Below, piece by piece: positions 43,356-53,117 of a DNA stretch of 64,000 nucleotides. The DNA comes from Vibrio ishigakensis. GTDB taxonomy: Bacteria > Pseudomonadota > Gammaproteobacteria > Enterobacterales > Vibrionaceae. The DNA is taken from positions 1-64,000 of the forward strand of contig NZ_AP024882.1 of NCBI RefSeq assembly GCF_024347675.1. Reading direction: 5' to 3'. The notes under the pieces are model-generated. The model saw nothing but the letters and a program-made list of their open reading frames with translations, had not been told where the DNA came from and did no database searches. The translations under genes were made by a program, and so were the position numbers. Positions within the stretch are counted from its first letter, which is position 1, and each line of letters opens with the position of its first letter.

Positions 43356-44738
43356 ATGCAAACGACCGAATCTCCTTTTTCTCGTTTCTCCCGTGAATCT
43401 GGTGCCCTGATGCACCTCTCTATCCCGATTATATTTACCCAGCTTGCTACCCAAGCCATGGGCTTTGTGGATACCACTATGGCAGGCCAAGTCAGCGCTG
43501 CAGACCTTGCCGCTATTGCGCTCGGCTCAAGCCTATGGATACCTGTGCTGTTGCTACTTCGAGGTATCATCATGGCGCTTACTCCTGTGGTTGCCTTCCA
43601 TCGCGGTGCAGGAAATCTCAATCGCATCTCAAGCGAGAGCTTCCAGATGGTGTGGATAGCCCTAATATCCAGCGCCATTCTTATCGGCTACCTTTGTAGT
43701 GCTAGAAGCATCTTAGAGTGGATTGCCGTTGACCCTATCATCATTCCTATCGCCAGCGACTATGCGTTTGCGTTGGCCTTTGGCGTGCCAGGCATTGCAC
43801 TTTTCTATGTGTTGAATGGCTTCTTTGAGGGCATGAACAACACCAAGATCCCTATGATCGTCTCTGTCATAGGTCTTCTAATAAACATCCCGGTGAACTA
43901 TGTCCTGATCTACGGAAAGTTTGGTTTTCCTGAACTAGGCGCAGTGGGGTGTGGCTGGGCAACTAGCCTAGTGTATTGGCTGATGTCTGCCATGCTGTAT
44001 GTGTGTATCAAGACTCACCGTCAGTACAAGTCCCTAATTGACTTCTCTGATGCCAAGCCTGAACCCAAAGAGATGCTTAGTCTGTTTAAGCTAGGTCTGC
44101 CAATCGGCACCAATATTGCGGTTTGTGGCAGTATCTTTGCGGTTATCGCTCTGCTTATTGGACGTATCGGGGCTGAAAACGTGGCAGCCGCTCAGATAGC
44201 ACTTAATATCTCCAGCATGACCTATGTGATCTCCATGAGTGTCTCCTTTGGCATCACCATCCGCGTTGGTCATGCACTAGGAGCCAACAATACCATCGGC
44301 GCAGTTGAGCGAAGTAAAATAGGCATTATGGTAGCTGGACTTATCTCTCTGATCCCAGCGACTGTGCTTCTGACCTTCCCTGATCCAATCATCAGGCTAT
44401 ACACCACAGACCCTGTGGTTAGCGCAACTGCGGCGGGACTTCTTGTATTCACCGCTATGTATCAGTTTAGCGATGCCCTGCAAACCTCTGCCAATGGCGC
44501 CTTACGTGGTTACAAAGATACCAAGGTTCCTATGTTCCTGTCTGTAGCCTGTTATTGGGGATTAGCGCTACCACTAGGTGTCGTATTGGGACTTACTGAC
44601 AACATCATTCCAGCTATGGGAGAGATGGGCTTTTGGGTGGGTATTATTACCGGTTTGACAGTAGCGGCGATTGCTATGTTGGTGCGCCTGCGTGTGGTGA
44701 TGAGTAAACACCAAACTCATGGTGCCGTAACTCAATAG
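43356..44738 (+). CDS. norM: NorM-like MATE multidrug exporter
   Basis: 460 residues, twelve helices in two MATE halves. The family pattern is clear: LSIPIIFTQLATQAMGFVDTTMAGQVSAADLAAIALG in helix 1-2 and the second-half counterpart LGLPIGTNIAVCGSIFAVI. NorM proteins use sodium or proton influx to expel cationic drugs and dyes. The symbol reflects family resemblance, and vibrios have several paralogues. A terminator follows. Confidence 0.88.
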   Translation: MQTTESPFSRFSRESGALMHLSIPIIFTQLATQAMGFVDTTMAGQVSAADLAAIALGSSLWIPVLLLLRGIIMALTPVVAFHRGAGNLNRISSESFQMVWIALISSAILIGYLCSARSILEWIAVDPIIIPIASDYAFALAFGVPGIALFYVLNGFFEGMNNTKIPMIVSVIGLLINIPVNYVLIYGKFGFPELGAVGCGWATSLVYWLMSAMLYVCIKTHRQYKSLIDFSDAKPEPKEMLSLFKLGLPIGTNIAVCGSIFAVIALLIGRIGAENVAAAQIALNISSMTYVISMSVSFGITIRVGHALGANNTIGAVERSKIGIMVAGLISLIPATVLLTFPDPIIRLYTTDPVVSATAAGLLVFTAMYQFSDALQTSANGALRGYKDTKVPMFLSVACYWGLALPLGVVLGLTDNIIPAMGEMGFWVGIITGLTVAAIAMLVRLRVVMSKHQTHGAVTQ

Positions 44739-44750
44739 CTCAGTTATAAG

Positions 44751-44795
44751 AAAGCCGAACGAGTCTAGAAAATCCTGACTCTGTTCGGCTTTTGG
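44751..44795 (+). terminator. Terminator after the MATE gene
   Basis: AAAGCCGAAC (44751-44760) pairs with GTTCGGCTTT (44783-44792), extended inside by AGTC/GACT; TTTTGG follows. Confidence 0.8.
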
Positions 44796-44862
44796 ATAAA
44801 TCAGGTAAAACAAATATTCCCATTACCTGTTGATAAGGATCTCATCGGTTAATTGTTCTTGG

Positions 44863-45465
44863 TCAAGCTAGACCTAGGTCTTGATACACTTCGTTGAGTT
44901 CTGCATTCATGCTGTCATACAGGTACTGGCGAGGGTCCGAGCGTTTTGGATCGTCAATGATTTCCACCAAGCGCTTACCAAAAGCCTCAATCACCTCTTC
45001 TGATTCCGCATCTGCATTGAACATAAACTCCGGCTGCAGATAATTCATCTGCGTCAGATTTGCCGTTAGCTGGAAGGGACGTAGCAGATCCGGAACGCTA
45101 GTGAATATATCAAAACCAGAGTAGAACTTTTCGCGCCCTCCAACGGAAACCACCAGCTGGAGATCTTTCCCTTTCAACTTATCGCCATCTGGGCCGTAAG
45201 CAAAGTTGTAGGTAAGTACATCATCCAACCATTTTTTCAACAATGGTGGCATGGAGTACCAATAGAAAGGAAACTGAAAAATAACGCGATCGTACGCTTC
45301 AAGCAGTGCCTGCTCTTTCTCTACATCAATCTGAAAATCCGGATACTCAGAGTACAGATCTCGACTGGTGGTTACTTTTCCAGATTCATCGAGTTGCGAT
45401 TTCCAGGTTTTATTGTTGCGTGAACCTTCTAGATTCGGATGAAATACGAGATTTAAAATTTTCAT
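44863..45465 (-). CDS. Flavodoxin-fold NAD(P)H oxidoreductase
   Basis: 200 residues of the NQO/MdaB/KefF-ancillary fold: FHPNLEGSRNNKTW for flavin phosphate binding and the hallmark FQFPFYWYSMPPLLKKWLDDVL. It reduces quinones or similar electrophiles with FMN/FAD. Its start lies 14 bases after the dehalogenase stop, so the two form an operon behind the TetR operators. Perhaps it handles aldehyde or quinone products, but this is inference. Confidence 0.88.
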   Translation of the reverse strand: MKILNLVFHPNLEGSRNNKTWKSQLDESGKVTTSRDLYSEYPDFQIDVEKEQALLEAYDRVIFQFPFYWYSMPPLLKKWLDDVLTYNFAYGPDGDKLKGKDLQLVVSVGGREKFYSGFDIFTSVPDLLRPFQLTANLTQMNYLQPEFMFNADAESEEVIEAFGKRLVEIIDDPKRSDPRQYLYDSMNAELNEVYQDLGLA

Positions 45466-45478
45466 ATCTAGCTACTTA

Positions 45479-46381
<903 letters not shown>

Positions 46382-46390
46382 TTATGCTTT

Positions 46391-46406
46391 TAGGTCATCC
46401 GACCTA
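46391..46406. promoter_or_regulatory. TetR operator 1, TAGGTCATCCGACCTA
   Basis: A palindrome with 6-base perfect arms TAGGTC/GACCTA and a 4-base centre, 22 bases upstream of the dehalogenase ATG in the divergent gap with tetR. It is a near copy of operator 2. Confidence 0.85.
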
Positions 46407-46418
46407 GTGATTGCAAAT

Positions 46419-46436
46419 TTAGGTCATTAGACCTAA
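46419..46436. promoter_or_regulatory. TetR operator 2, TTAGGTCATTAGACCTAA
   Basis: Same arms extended by one base on each side, centre ATTA. It lies 29 bases from operator 1 measured start to start (cores at 46391 and 46420), about three helical turns, so two dimers could sit on the same DNA face. Confidence 0.85.
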
Positions 46437-46437
46437 T

Positions 46438-46503
46438 ATGTCAACAGGAAACACAAATAGAGATCTTAACGATCTTGTCGAGTACGTATTTGAGAACGCA
46501 TAA
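46438..46503 (+). other. In-frame 21-codon upstream reading frame directly before tetR
   Basis: ATG 46438 to TAA 46501-46503 encodes MSTGNTNRDLNDLVEYVFENA, in the same frame as tetR and ending exactly where the GTG of tetR begins (TAAGTG). It could be a leader peptide coupling translation, or the remains of a longer N-terminus split by a stop codon. The ATG touches operator 2. Confidence 0.4.
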
Positions 46504-47073
46504 GTGGCTAAGAAATCAGCAAAAATAGAAAAGATCCTCGATATGGCGATCGAGGTAATAAAATCTGAAGGAGACTTTGGACTGACAATGAGAAAGGTCG
46601 CTAGCACCGCCGATATGTCACTGAGTAACGTGCAGTACTATTTCAAAACCAAGGATGATCTTCTTAAGGCCATGGCGGACAGGTATTTCAAGCAGTGTTC
46701 TGATGAACTGCAAGCGCAGCCCGCTGTTAATTCAGAGCAAGAGCTCAATTCTCTGCTCACTATGCTCCTCACGCATGTATACGACCTATCGGATATGTGT
46801 AGATTGTTTCGCGAGTTTTGGGCCATCTCCACCAGAAACCAAGTCATGGAAACCTATCTGCTGGAGTACTACAAAGAGATGAGTCTGACTATGCAGGACA
46901 AACTGAGTCCTCTAGCCAAGAATGACGAGTGCTTATCTCAAGCTGTTTCCGTGCTCATTCCCTTTGTCGAGGGCTACTCAATTACAGCAAAAGCTCTGCC
47001 TAGAGAGCTCGATTCGATGATTGAACTACTGCAAAGTACCTTGCTAAGAACCCTGAAGGGTAGTTCAGAATAA
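46504..47073 (+). CDS. TetR-family regulator of the dehalogenase operon
   Basis: 189 residues from GTG 46504 (VAKKSAKIEKIL). The DNA-binding part is standard: ILDMAIEVIKSEGDFGLTMRKVASTADMSLSNVQYYFKTKDDLLKAM (helices about 8-55). A variable helical effector domain follows. It is divergent from the dehalogenase-reductase pair, and two perfect palindromes fill the gap. It probably represses both directions and responds to a halogenated substrate or a product; the ligand is unknown. Confidence 0.88.
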   Translation: MAKKSAKIEKILDMAIEVIKSEGDFGLTMRKVASTADMSLSNVQYYFKTKDDLLKAMADRYFKQCSDELQAQPAVNSEQELNSLLTMLLTHVYDLSDMCRLFREFWAISTRNQVMETYLLEYYKEMSLTMQDKLSPLAKNDECLSQAVSVLIPFVEGYSITAKALPRELDSMIELLQSTLLRTLKGSSE

Positions 47074-47235
47074 AAAAGGTCTCGGCCAGCATGCAGTTTG
47101 GTAACGATTAGCGCTTTTAGATCCGCTAATGACAATTCCAAACCTTGGGTTATCTAAGCTTTTGGGGCTGTCTACTCTAGAGTGTCGGAGAATTTTGTGT
47201 GCCCATTGATTTAACACATCCCACAATAAGTCATG

Positions 47236-47373
47236 CTAATTTTTAGTGCTTTTCTTCGCATCCAGATGCTCTTGATATTTGTTAGAAAGCCACTGATGCA
47301 AATGCAATCCTGTATTTTTCTTTATCAAGTAGGCGATAAAAGCCAAGACCAACATACCTATGACTGTGCCCAT
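47236..47373 (-). CDS. 45-residue single-helix membrane protein
   Basis: A short reading frame (MGTVIGMLVLAFIAYLIKKN start) with AGGGAAA 8 bases before the ATG, found in the 439-base gap between the tetR gene and the MBL gene. It has one hydrophobic helix (residues 4-17) and a basic, His-containing amphipathic tail (TGLHLHQWLSNKYQEHL). No relation to neighbours is apparent. The rest of 47074-47512 shows nothing I can name. Confidence 0.55.
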   Translation of the reverse strand: MGTVIGMLVLAFIAYLIKKNTGLHLHQWLSNKYQEHLDAKKSTKN

Positions 47374-47512
47374 AATATTTCCCTATTTAATACAAACAAT
47401 TAGACAGTATCTTAATCAGCTTATATGAACTGTGATGCTCTCGGCAGTTGCAATCATTGATGCCTACAATCAATAAACCTGACTTGGCTCAACCATGCTG
47501 AGAATTCGCTAC

Positions 47513-48256
47513 TTAGCTCACCGCTTTTAAAAACTTCTTCTTCACTGAACGCCAATGGGTTTGAGGCTCGGTTGGCGATATCTGATCTAGCAGCTCAAAA
47601 TCTATCGCGGATTTTGGCTTTTTCCCACCATGAGCAAGCAAGATATGTTCAACATCCAGCTCTGCCAGTCGCGCGATAGAACGCTTATATCGATTGGGAT
47701 AGAAGACAGGAAACGGGGGGATCAAACGCCCTTTCACCATGACCAAAAGATCTGCGATATATAGGGTTTTAGAAGGGATATGCAAAATAGAGAGGTCTCG
47801 GTCGGTGTGTCCTTGGGTAAACAGCGCCTGCCAATCCTCAAAGCCTTTTATCGAATCTCCATCATCTAGCAGGTGATCCAACTTTATAAAGCGTGGATAT
47901 CGAACTTTCTTACGGCCGTTTCCCTTTCGGTTACCGACCCAGCGCGCTAGGGCCATATCGGTGAGGTGCATAAAGTAGCCATCGATTCCTTGATACCATT
48001 GCCCTGCGATATTCGAACCAAATAGCTTACAGCCAGTTAACTCTCTCAAGCGACTGGCACCACCTGCATGATCGGGATGCATGTGGGTAACGATTACCAC
48101 TTTTAGAGCCGACAACGGCAGCTCCAACTCTTGGGCTATATATCGAAGCACAACGCCTACATCTGCCCGACAGCACCCGTCGAGTAGCATCAAGCCGCTT
48201 TCTTCTTCAACTAGGTATATCTGCTGAATATAGCCCTCAAGCACATGAAGTTTCAT
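47513..48256 (-). CDS. MBL-fold metallo-hydrolase
   Basis: 247 residues. The metal motif is THMHPDHAGG (HxHxDH), followed by TQGHTDRD (third His), IADLL and LLAHGG. It is a cytoplasmic metallo-beta-lactamase-fold hydrolase; lactonase, glyoxalase-like or phosphodiesterase activity are all possible. Stands alone. Confidence 0.88.
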   Translation of the reverse strand: MKLHVLEGYIQQIYLVEEESGLMLLDGCCRADVGVVLRYIAQELELPLSALKVVIVTHMHPDHAGGASRLRELTGCKLFGSNIAGQWYQGIDGYFMHLTDMALARWVGNRKGNGRKKVRYPRFIKLDHLLDDGDSIKGFEDWQALFTQGHTDRDLSILHIPSKTLYIADLLVMVKGRLIPPFPVFYPNRYKRSIARLAELDVEHILLAHGGKKPKSAIDFELLDQISPTEPQTHWRSVKKKFLKAVS

Positions 48257-48356
48257 TCCGTAATAGCCCGTATAAGAGTAAATATTCTAATAATAGGAAC
48301 TATTTAGTTTAGCTAAGAAATTGCGCTTGGTTGAAACTAGGTAATCTGGAAAAAGA

Positions 48357-48393
48357 AAAAAGAGCAAAGCCACCGAGGTCACTTTGCTCTTTA
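48357..48393 (-). terminator. Terminator of the AstE/AspA-type gene
   Basis: On the minus strand AAAGAGCAAAG / CTTTGCTCTTT with a 12-base loop is followed by TTTTTCTTTTT. It lies 18 bases past the gene end. Confidence 0.88.
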
Positions 48394-48410
48394 AAGATAG
48401 GATTTATTGG

Positions 48411-49391
48411 TTAGCTAATTAGCCTAACGACCAGCGACCCTGGCGCTCGGAGCGCTTCAACGCAGTGACTCAGAACCGTGCCTTTACTTGGCGCATGATA
48501 CTTTTCGATAACGTCACCAAAGCTGTCCATCTGCGTAGCCAGTAGCTCACCCTGCTCCACCTCTTGCATTAGTGACACATGGCACTCGACAAAACCGCCC
48601 TGCTTAGCTTTGATGCTAGTGATGTTCTTACCCTCGATGCAGGATTGAATTGGTTGAGCATCACCCTGCACAACGCCATGCATTTTCAAGATATCGAGCA
48701 TGCCCTCGATAGTGCGCTCCACCATAGGCGAATCTATGTAACGACCCGCCCCCACCTCGATGGTGATACAAGGTACGCCACTCTCATTCCAAGCGGTCTC
48801 TAAAATGCCCTTTTCACCCGGATCATCCAAGATAACGTCTGGGTTAAGCTGTAATGCCATCTGCTTTGCTGCATCCACGCGATAGTCTGCAAAGACATAC
48901 AAAGGGTAAGTCGTGCCTGAGGTTTGAGTATGCAGATCGATTGCAATATCGGCGCTTGGTCTAAGAAGGTTACTCCAAAGTGAAGCGATAAAGCGTTGCA
49001 CTTCATTTCCTTCAGGATTACCCGGAAAATAGCGGTTCATATTCGAAGGCGAAGTATCGGGATCTGCGGGATAGAAATCACGGCTGTGGCGCAAGATGCC
49101 TGTTGGGTTAACCGCAGGGACTATGGTCACGCATCCACAGATAGCTTTATCGACTAATTCATTGGCGAGTTTCAGCGCCGCTACAATGCCACTTTGCTCA
49201 TCACCATGAACCCCAGCGGTGATCACCACCTTTTTTCCAGGCTTGTCACCTTTAAATACTCGCACTGGAAGATGTTGTCTCTGACCGAGGGCATTAGTTG
49301 CAACCGCAAACTCAAACTTGTGCTCACCAGTTTCGAGCTGGTCTACATCCAAAGACTCTAAAACTGGCAGAGTCGTTGTTACTGTTTTCAT
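48411..49391 (-). CDS. Succinylglutamate desuccinylase/aspartoacylase-family deacylase
   Basis: 326 residues from ATG 49391 (GGGAA upstream). A longer frame to 49442 is rejected because it would cross the terminator of the preceding gene at 49411. Zinc ligands of the AstE/AspA fold are visible: AGVHGDEQSG (H and E) and IDLHTQTSG (H). The family removes acyl groups from N-acyl amino acids or similar amides. The gene directly follows the YfcC transporter gene, so import and deacylation of one substrate could be linked; this is inference. Confidence 0.87.
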   Translation of the reverse strand: MKTVTTTLPVLESLDVDQLETGEHKFEFAVATNALGQRQHLPVRVFKGDKPGKKVVITAGVHGDEQSGIVAALKLANELVDKAICGCVTIVPAVNPTGILRHSRDFYPADPDTSPSNMNRYFPGNPEGNEVQRFIASLWSNLLRPSADIAIDLHTQTSGTTYPLYVFADYRVDAAKQMALQLNPDVILDDPGEKGILETAWNESGVPCITIEVGAGRYIDSPMVERTIEGMLDILKMHGVVQGDAQPIQSCIEGKNITSIKAKQGGFVECHVSLMQEVEQGELLATQMDSFGDVIEKYHAPSKGTVLSHCVEALRAPGSLVVRLIS

Positions 49392-49410
49392 AGAATGATT
49401 CCCATAAAAA

Positions 49411-49433
49411 AAGCGAGCCATATCGGGCTCGCC
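49411..49433 (-). terminator. Terminator of the YfcC-like gene
   Basis: On the minus strand GCGAGCC / GGCTCGC pair with a 6-base loop, followed by TTTTTTTATGGG. It separates the transporter transcript from the deacylase gene. Confidence 0.85.
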
Positions 49434-49461
49434 TTTTATCAATTAAAGCCTTAGCGCTAAC

Positions 49462-50988
49462 TTAAGCAAAGCCAGCTAGATGTGCGCCAACCACTACCAC
49501 ACTCGAGAGAACAAATAGCAGTGCAATAAAGCGGCCACAGAACTTAATCCATACACCCCAATCGATGCGACATACACCCAGTGTTGCCATCAGTGATGCT
49601 GACGTTGGTACGATGATATTAGTGAAACCGTCACCAAGTTGGAAGGCCAAAACTGCTACCTGACGAGTTACGCCCGCGATATCCGCAAGCGGTGCAAGCA
49701 ATGGCATAGTCAAAGCTGCCTGACCTGAACCTGAGGTCACAAAGAAGTTAAATACTGACTGGAATACATACATCAACCATGCTGCTACCACATCTGGTAG
49801 ACCACTGATAAAGCCACCAGCGCTGTTTAGGATAGTGTTCAGCACGCTTGCATCGCTGCTATCGCCGCCAAGGATAAGCAATACCCCCTTCGCACAGCCT
49901 ACTAGGAGTGCCGGAGCTAGCATAAGCTCTGCACCCTCTTTAAATGCTGCCGCTGCATCGTTCAATGTCATACCGTTTAGACGGAAGATAGTACCTATAA
50001 TGGCAACGATAAAGCCCATGGTGAAGAACTGAGAGGCAATCTCAGGGATATACCAAGCGTGTGCTACTACACCGTAAACAACCCAAATAGTCGTTGCTAG
50101 AACAGTTAGCATTACTAGAGTATCACCTAGCGTCCACTCTTTAACCTTACCCGAAGTGTCTTCTTGAGCGCGGAAGTGAGCATCCGATTCATAGGTCAAA
50201 GAAGAGGTTGGATTACGCTTGATACGTGCAGCATACATCATGGTGAAAGCAATACCGATAAGAGTAAAGCCAGCCCATAGAGCCATACGGAAGGTCATGC
50301 CCGAAAGTACCGGAACGCCTGCGATGCCCTGCGCAATTGCAACAGAAAATGGGTTCATCCAAGAAGATGCAAAACCAATCTGAGTCGCCACATAAGTCAC
50401 CATTACAGTAGTAATGGAGTCATAGCCCAGACGCACCATCAGAGGGGCAATAATAATAGCAAACGCTACGGCCTCTTCCCCCATACCGAATACGGCGCCA
50501 CCCAGCGCAAACAGAGCGAACAGCACAGGAACGAACAGCGCTTCACTGCCCTTGGTCTTGTTGATCAGGTGCAGGATACCCGTATCGATACTACCAGTGC
50601 GGATTACCACGCCAAACGAGCCACCGATAAGTAGCATGAACATAATAACGCCGATGGCACTGCCCCATTTAGAACCAGAAACCAGTCCTTCAAATGGGAA
50701 GTTCATTAGGCCAATGCCACCACCAGAAGCAAAGAAGCTGACCTTGTTGTACACAAGCTCACCAGCTTCATCAGTCGCATAGGCAAAAGAAGAAGGGTCG
50801 ATAACGCTGCGCGTTTTCTCTGCGCCATCAACTAGGTAAGTAACATCTTGGCTCTCAAATGAACCAGCAGGAATAAAATAGGTAAGTGCGGCAGCCAGAA
50901 TACCAATCACAAAGATGATGATTAGCGTATCGGGCATCTGCCAACTTTTAGCTTTGTCCGCCGCGGACGCAGTTTGAGTTGTTTGCAT
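49462..50988 (-). CDS. yfcC: YfcC/DcuC-family transporter
   Basis: 508 residues from ATG 50988 (MQTTQTASAADKAKSWQMPD); an open frame to 51057 would add a spurious extension. The protein has about 12 helices and the YfcC pattern (GGAVFGMGEEAVAFAIIIAPLMVRLGYDS, FFVTSGSGQAALTMPLLAPLADIAGVTRQ). Members carry basic amino acids, peptides or C4-dicarboxylates. The terminator at 49411 partly separates it from the deacylase gene. The 173 bases upstream are AT-rich. Confidence 0.88.
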   Translation of the reverse strand: MQTTQTASAADKAKSWQMPDTLIIIFVIGILAAALTYFIPAGSFESQDVTYLVDGAEKTRSVIDPSSFAYATDEAGELVYNKVSFFASGGGIGLMNFPFEGLVSGSKWGSAIGVIMFMLLIGGSFGVVIRTGSIDTGILHLINKTKGSEALFVPVLFALFALGGAVFGMGEEAVAFAIIIAPLMVRLGYDSITTVMVTYVATQIGFASSWMNPFSVAIAQGIAGVPVLSGMTFRMALWAGFTLIGIAFTMMYAARIKRNPTSSLTYESDAHFRAQEDTSGKVKEWTLGDTLVMLTVLATTIWVVYGVVAHAWYIPEIASQFFTMGFIVAIIGTIFRLNGMTLNDAAAAFKEGAELMLAPALLVGCAKGVLLILGGDSSDASVLNTILNSAGGFISGLPDVVAAWLMYVFQSVFNFFVTSGSGQAALTMPLLAPLADIAGVTRQVAVLAFQLGDGFTNIIVPTSASLMATLGVCRIDWGVWIKFCGRFIALLFVLSSVVVVGAHLAGFA

Positions 50989-51180
50989 GATTATAAAAAG
51001 GTAATAGAAAAGACTGCATGAATAATCACAATTCCAAACAAATAATTCAACTAACAAATCAACGCAATACGAGAGATACGTCTAAAAACAATCGATTTTA
51101 CAAAATTATTAACCACATAAAAACAGTTTTACAACATTCAGTTTCATGCAATTTTACATGGCACTAGAGCGCAAAGAAAA

Positions 51181-51206
51181 AGGGCCCGTCTATTACAACG
51201 AGCCCT
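51181..51206 (-). terminator. Terminator after the 135-residue protein gene
   Basis: On the minus strand AGGGCTCGT and ACGGGCCCT pair with one mismatch around an 8-base loop, followed by TTTTTCTTTG. Confidence 0.75.
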
Positions 51207-51230
51207 CTATAAAATCAGTCTTGATTAGGT

Positions 51231-51638
51231 CTATTTTTTCTTATCTTGCTCGACCAGCTTTTCATGCCAAGCAGTGTTGCCATCTCGCTTACTGACATCA
51301 TACTCGGCGCAAAATTGAGAGATGGTCATATTGTTGTCACCGGTTGCCAGCTTAAGTGCCAATTCAACTCGTTGCAGTTTGCCTTGCAAACGCAATATTT
51401 GACCCGCCTGAGGACTCTTTTCTTTAGCAAACTTCAGCGCTGCATGTTTTCGCTCTGCGGCTCCCGCTCTACGGTCTGCCTGAGCCAACAAAGATCTGAG
51501 CTGTGCAACATGCTTACCCTTTTTAAACGCAGGACCGATCAGCTCGACACATTCTTCGAATGAAGGGGATTCAATATAAGGATCGATTTTATACGCTTGC
51601 TGACGCATCCATTCTAGAGCGAGTTTTTCATCTGACAT
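51231..51638 (-). CDS. Uncharacterised helical protein
   Basis: 135 residues, soluble, rich in charged helices (LRSLLAQADRRAGAAERKHAALKFAKEK, about residues 47-75, likely coiled-coil-like), with a lysine tail. No motif is recognised. It is a single-gene unit with its own terminator. Confidence 0.7.
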   Translation of the reverse strand: MSDEKLALEWMRQQAYKIDPYIESPSFEECVELIGPAFKKGKHVAQLRSLLAQADRRAGAAERKHAALKFAKEKSPQAGQILRLQGKLQRVELALKLATGDNNMTISQFCAEYDVSKRDGNTAWHEKLVEQDKKK

Positions 51639-51950
51639 AACGGGATCTTTACGGTTAACTGAGCCCCTATATTATCGCTTATTGGCAAAGCGTGCCAATT
51701 TATGGGCTCTCTAGAAATAGTGGAGTTAGAGAACCTACTTCATCTATCTGCTGTTCCCCCAGCTAATTCTGGTAATTACATTTATTAACATTTTACCGTC
51801 AAACAAGCACTGACCGAAGCCCTAACGTTTAAAGGTATGTGGTTGATTTCTCGATGCTTGTAACCTACCAGTCACATCACTGAAATCGTGTTGTCATTTA
51901 TCAAATCTAGATTACCTGCCGTTACTTTAATTACGAATGGAATTTAATTG
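51639..51950. other. 312-base intergenic region, nothing identified
   Basis: Divergent gap between the helical protein and the pyrophosphatase gene. It contains AT-rich stretches that could hold promoters for both genes. I find no convincing palindrome, small gene or RNA fold. Confidence 0.6.
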
Positions 51951-52973
51951 ATGAAAAATACGGTATTAAAACTAGGCAGTGTTGCTCTAGCGATTGGCAT
52001 GACATCAGCACACGCAGCATTGGATCTTTATCAGCCAGCCAACAACAACACAGAAAACCTAGTTTGGACCGGTCACATGAGCCCAGATACAGACACAGTG
52101 GGCGCGGCTATGATGGCAGCTCAGATCTATGGCGGCACAGCTACCGTTCCTGAAAGCATCAACCCTGAATCTCAATTCGTGATGGACTACTGCGGTATTG
52201 AAGCACCAGAGGTAACCTCAGATTACTCCAGCTACCAAGTAGGCTTGGTAGACTTTAACCAGCAAACCCAGCTAGCTCCTAGTATCAAACCTGAGTCAGT
52301 TGTGGCTATCATCGACCACCATGCAATCGGTGGAAACCCAATTAACGCCTCTCAACTTATCTCTATGGATATCAGAGCATGGGGCTCAACGGCTACCATT
52401 TTAGCGGCTAACGCTGAGTCTTTAGATGTCACCCTACCACCAGCTATCGCTTGTGTAGGCCTTGGCGCTATCTTGTCTGACACTGTGGTATTCCAGTCTT
52501 CAACCACCACAGACTACGACAAGCAGTTCGCAGAAAAACTGGCTAAGGTTGCAGGCGTTGAAGATATCCAAGATTTTGGACAGCAGATGTTGGTGGCTAA
52601 GTCTGACCTAAGCCATCTTAGCGCTGAGACTATCCTGACTCTGGACTACAAAAACTTCGAATACGGTGGCAAAAAGGTAGGTATAGGTGTGGCTGAAACC
52701 CTAACCGCTCAGCAGCTTATCGACCGTAAAGGCGAACTGCATAAAGCAATGCAGGAATACAAACAAGCGAAAGGCTTGGATTACATCTTCTTCTCGATTA
52801 CCGATACCAAAGACAAACAAGCAAACTTACTTTGGGTAAGTGATGCAGAAAAGCAGATCATTGAGAATGCATTCAATACTAAGATTGCGGGTGACATGGT
52901 AACGCTAGAAGGCGTAACCTCTCGCAAGCGCCAGATTGGCCCATCTATCCAAACTGCAATTGAAAATCTTTAG
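51951..52973 (+). CDS. Exported manganese-dependent (family II) inorganic pyrophosphatase
   Basis: 340 residues from ATG 51951 (GGAA upstream). A signal peptide is present (VLKLGSVALAIGMTSAHA-A, cleavage 22/23), which is unusual for this family. Family II motifs are intact: GHMSPDTDT (41-49), IIDHHA (DHH) and the substrate-binding SRKRQIGPS near the end. It would hydrolyse pyrophosphate in the periplasm; cytoplasmic relatives use Mn or Co. It ends at a terminator and has no operon partner. Confidence 0.9.
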   Translation: MKNTVLKLGSVALAIGMTSAHAALDLYQPANNNTENLVWTGHMSPDTDTVGAAMMAAQIYGGTATVPESINPESQFVMDYCGIEAPEVTSDYSSYQVGLVDFNQQTQLAPSIKPESVVAIIDHHAIGGNPINASQLISMDIRAWGSTATILAANAESLDVTLPPAIACVGLGAILSDTVVFQSSTTTDYDKQFAEKLAKVAGVEDIQDFGQQMLVAKSDLSHLSAETILTLDYKNFEYGGKKVGIGVAETLTAQQLIDRKGELHKAMQEYKQAKGLDYIFFSITDTKDKQANLLWVSDAEKQIIENAFNTKIAGDMVTLEGVTSRKRQIGPSIQTAIENL

Positions 52974-52991
52974 TCTTTATACCTAGTGACA

Positions 52992-53018
52992 AGACCTGCT
53001 GTTTAGCAGGTCTTTTTG
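52992..53018 (+). terminator. Terminator after the pyrophosphatase gene
   Basis: AGACCTGCT / AGCAGGTCT with loop GTTT, followed by TTTTGTTTG. Confidence 0.88.
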
Positions 53019-53117
53019 TTTGTACCATTTCAGATTGTTCCCTCTGGCGCATTTGGACAAGTTTTAACCACACATCCTGCTATATTTCGCATCACTTCCC
53101 ATCACAGAGTTAAGGTC

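Noticed and set aside
49392..49442. Longer N-terminus for the AstE/AspA-type protein
   Set aside because: The extension crosses the transporter's terminator hairpin at 49411-49433, and ATG 49391 has a suitable ribosome site.
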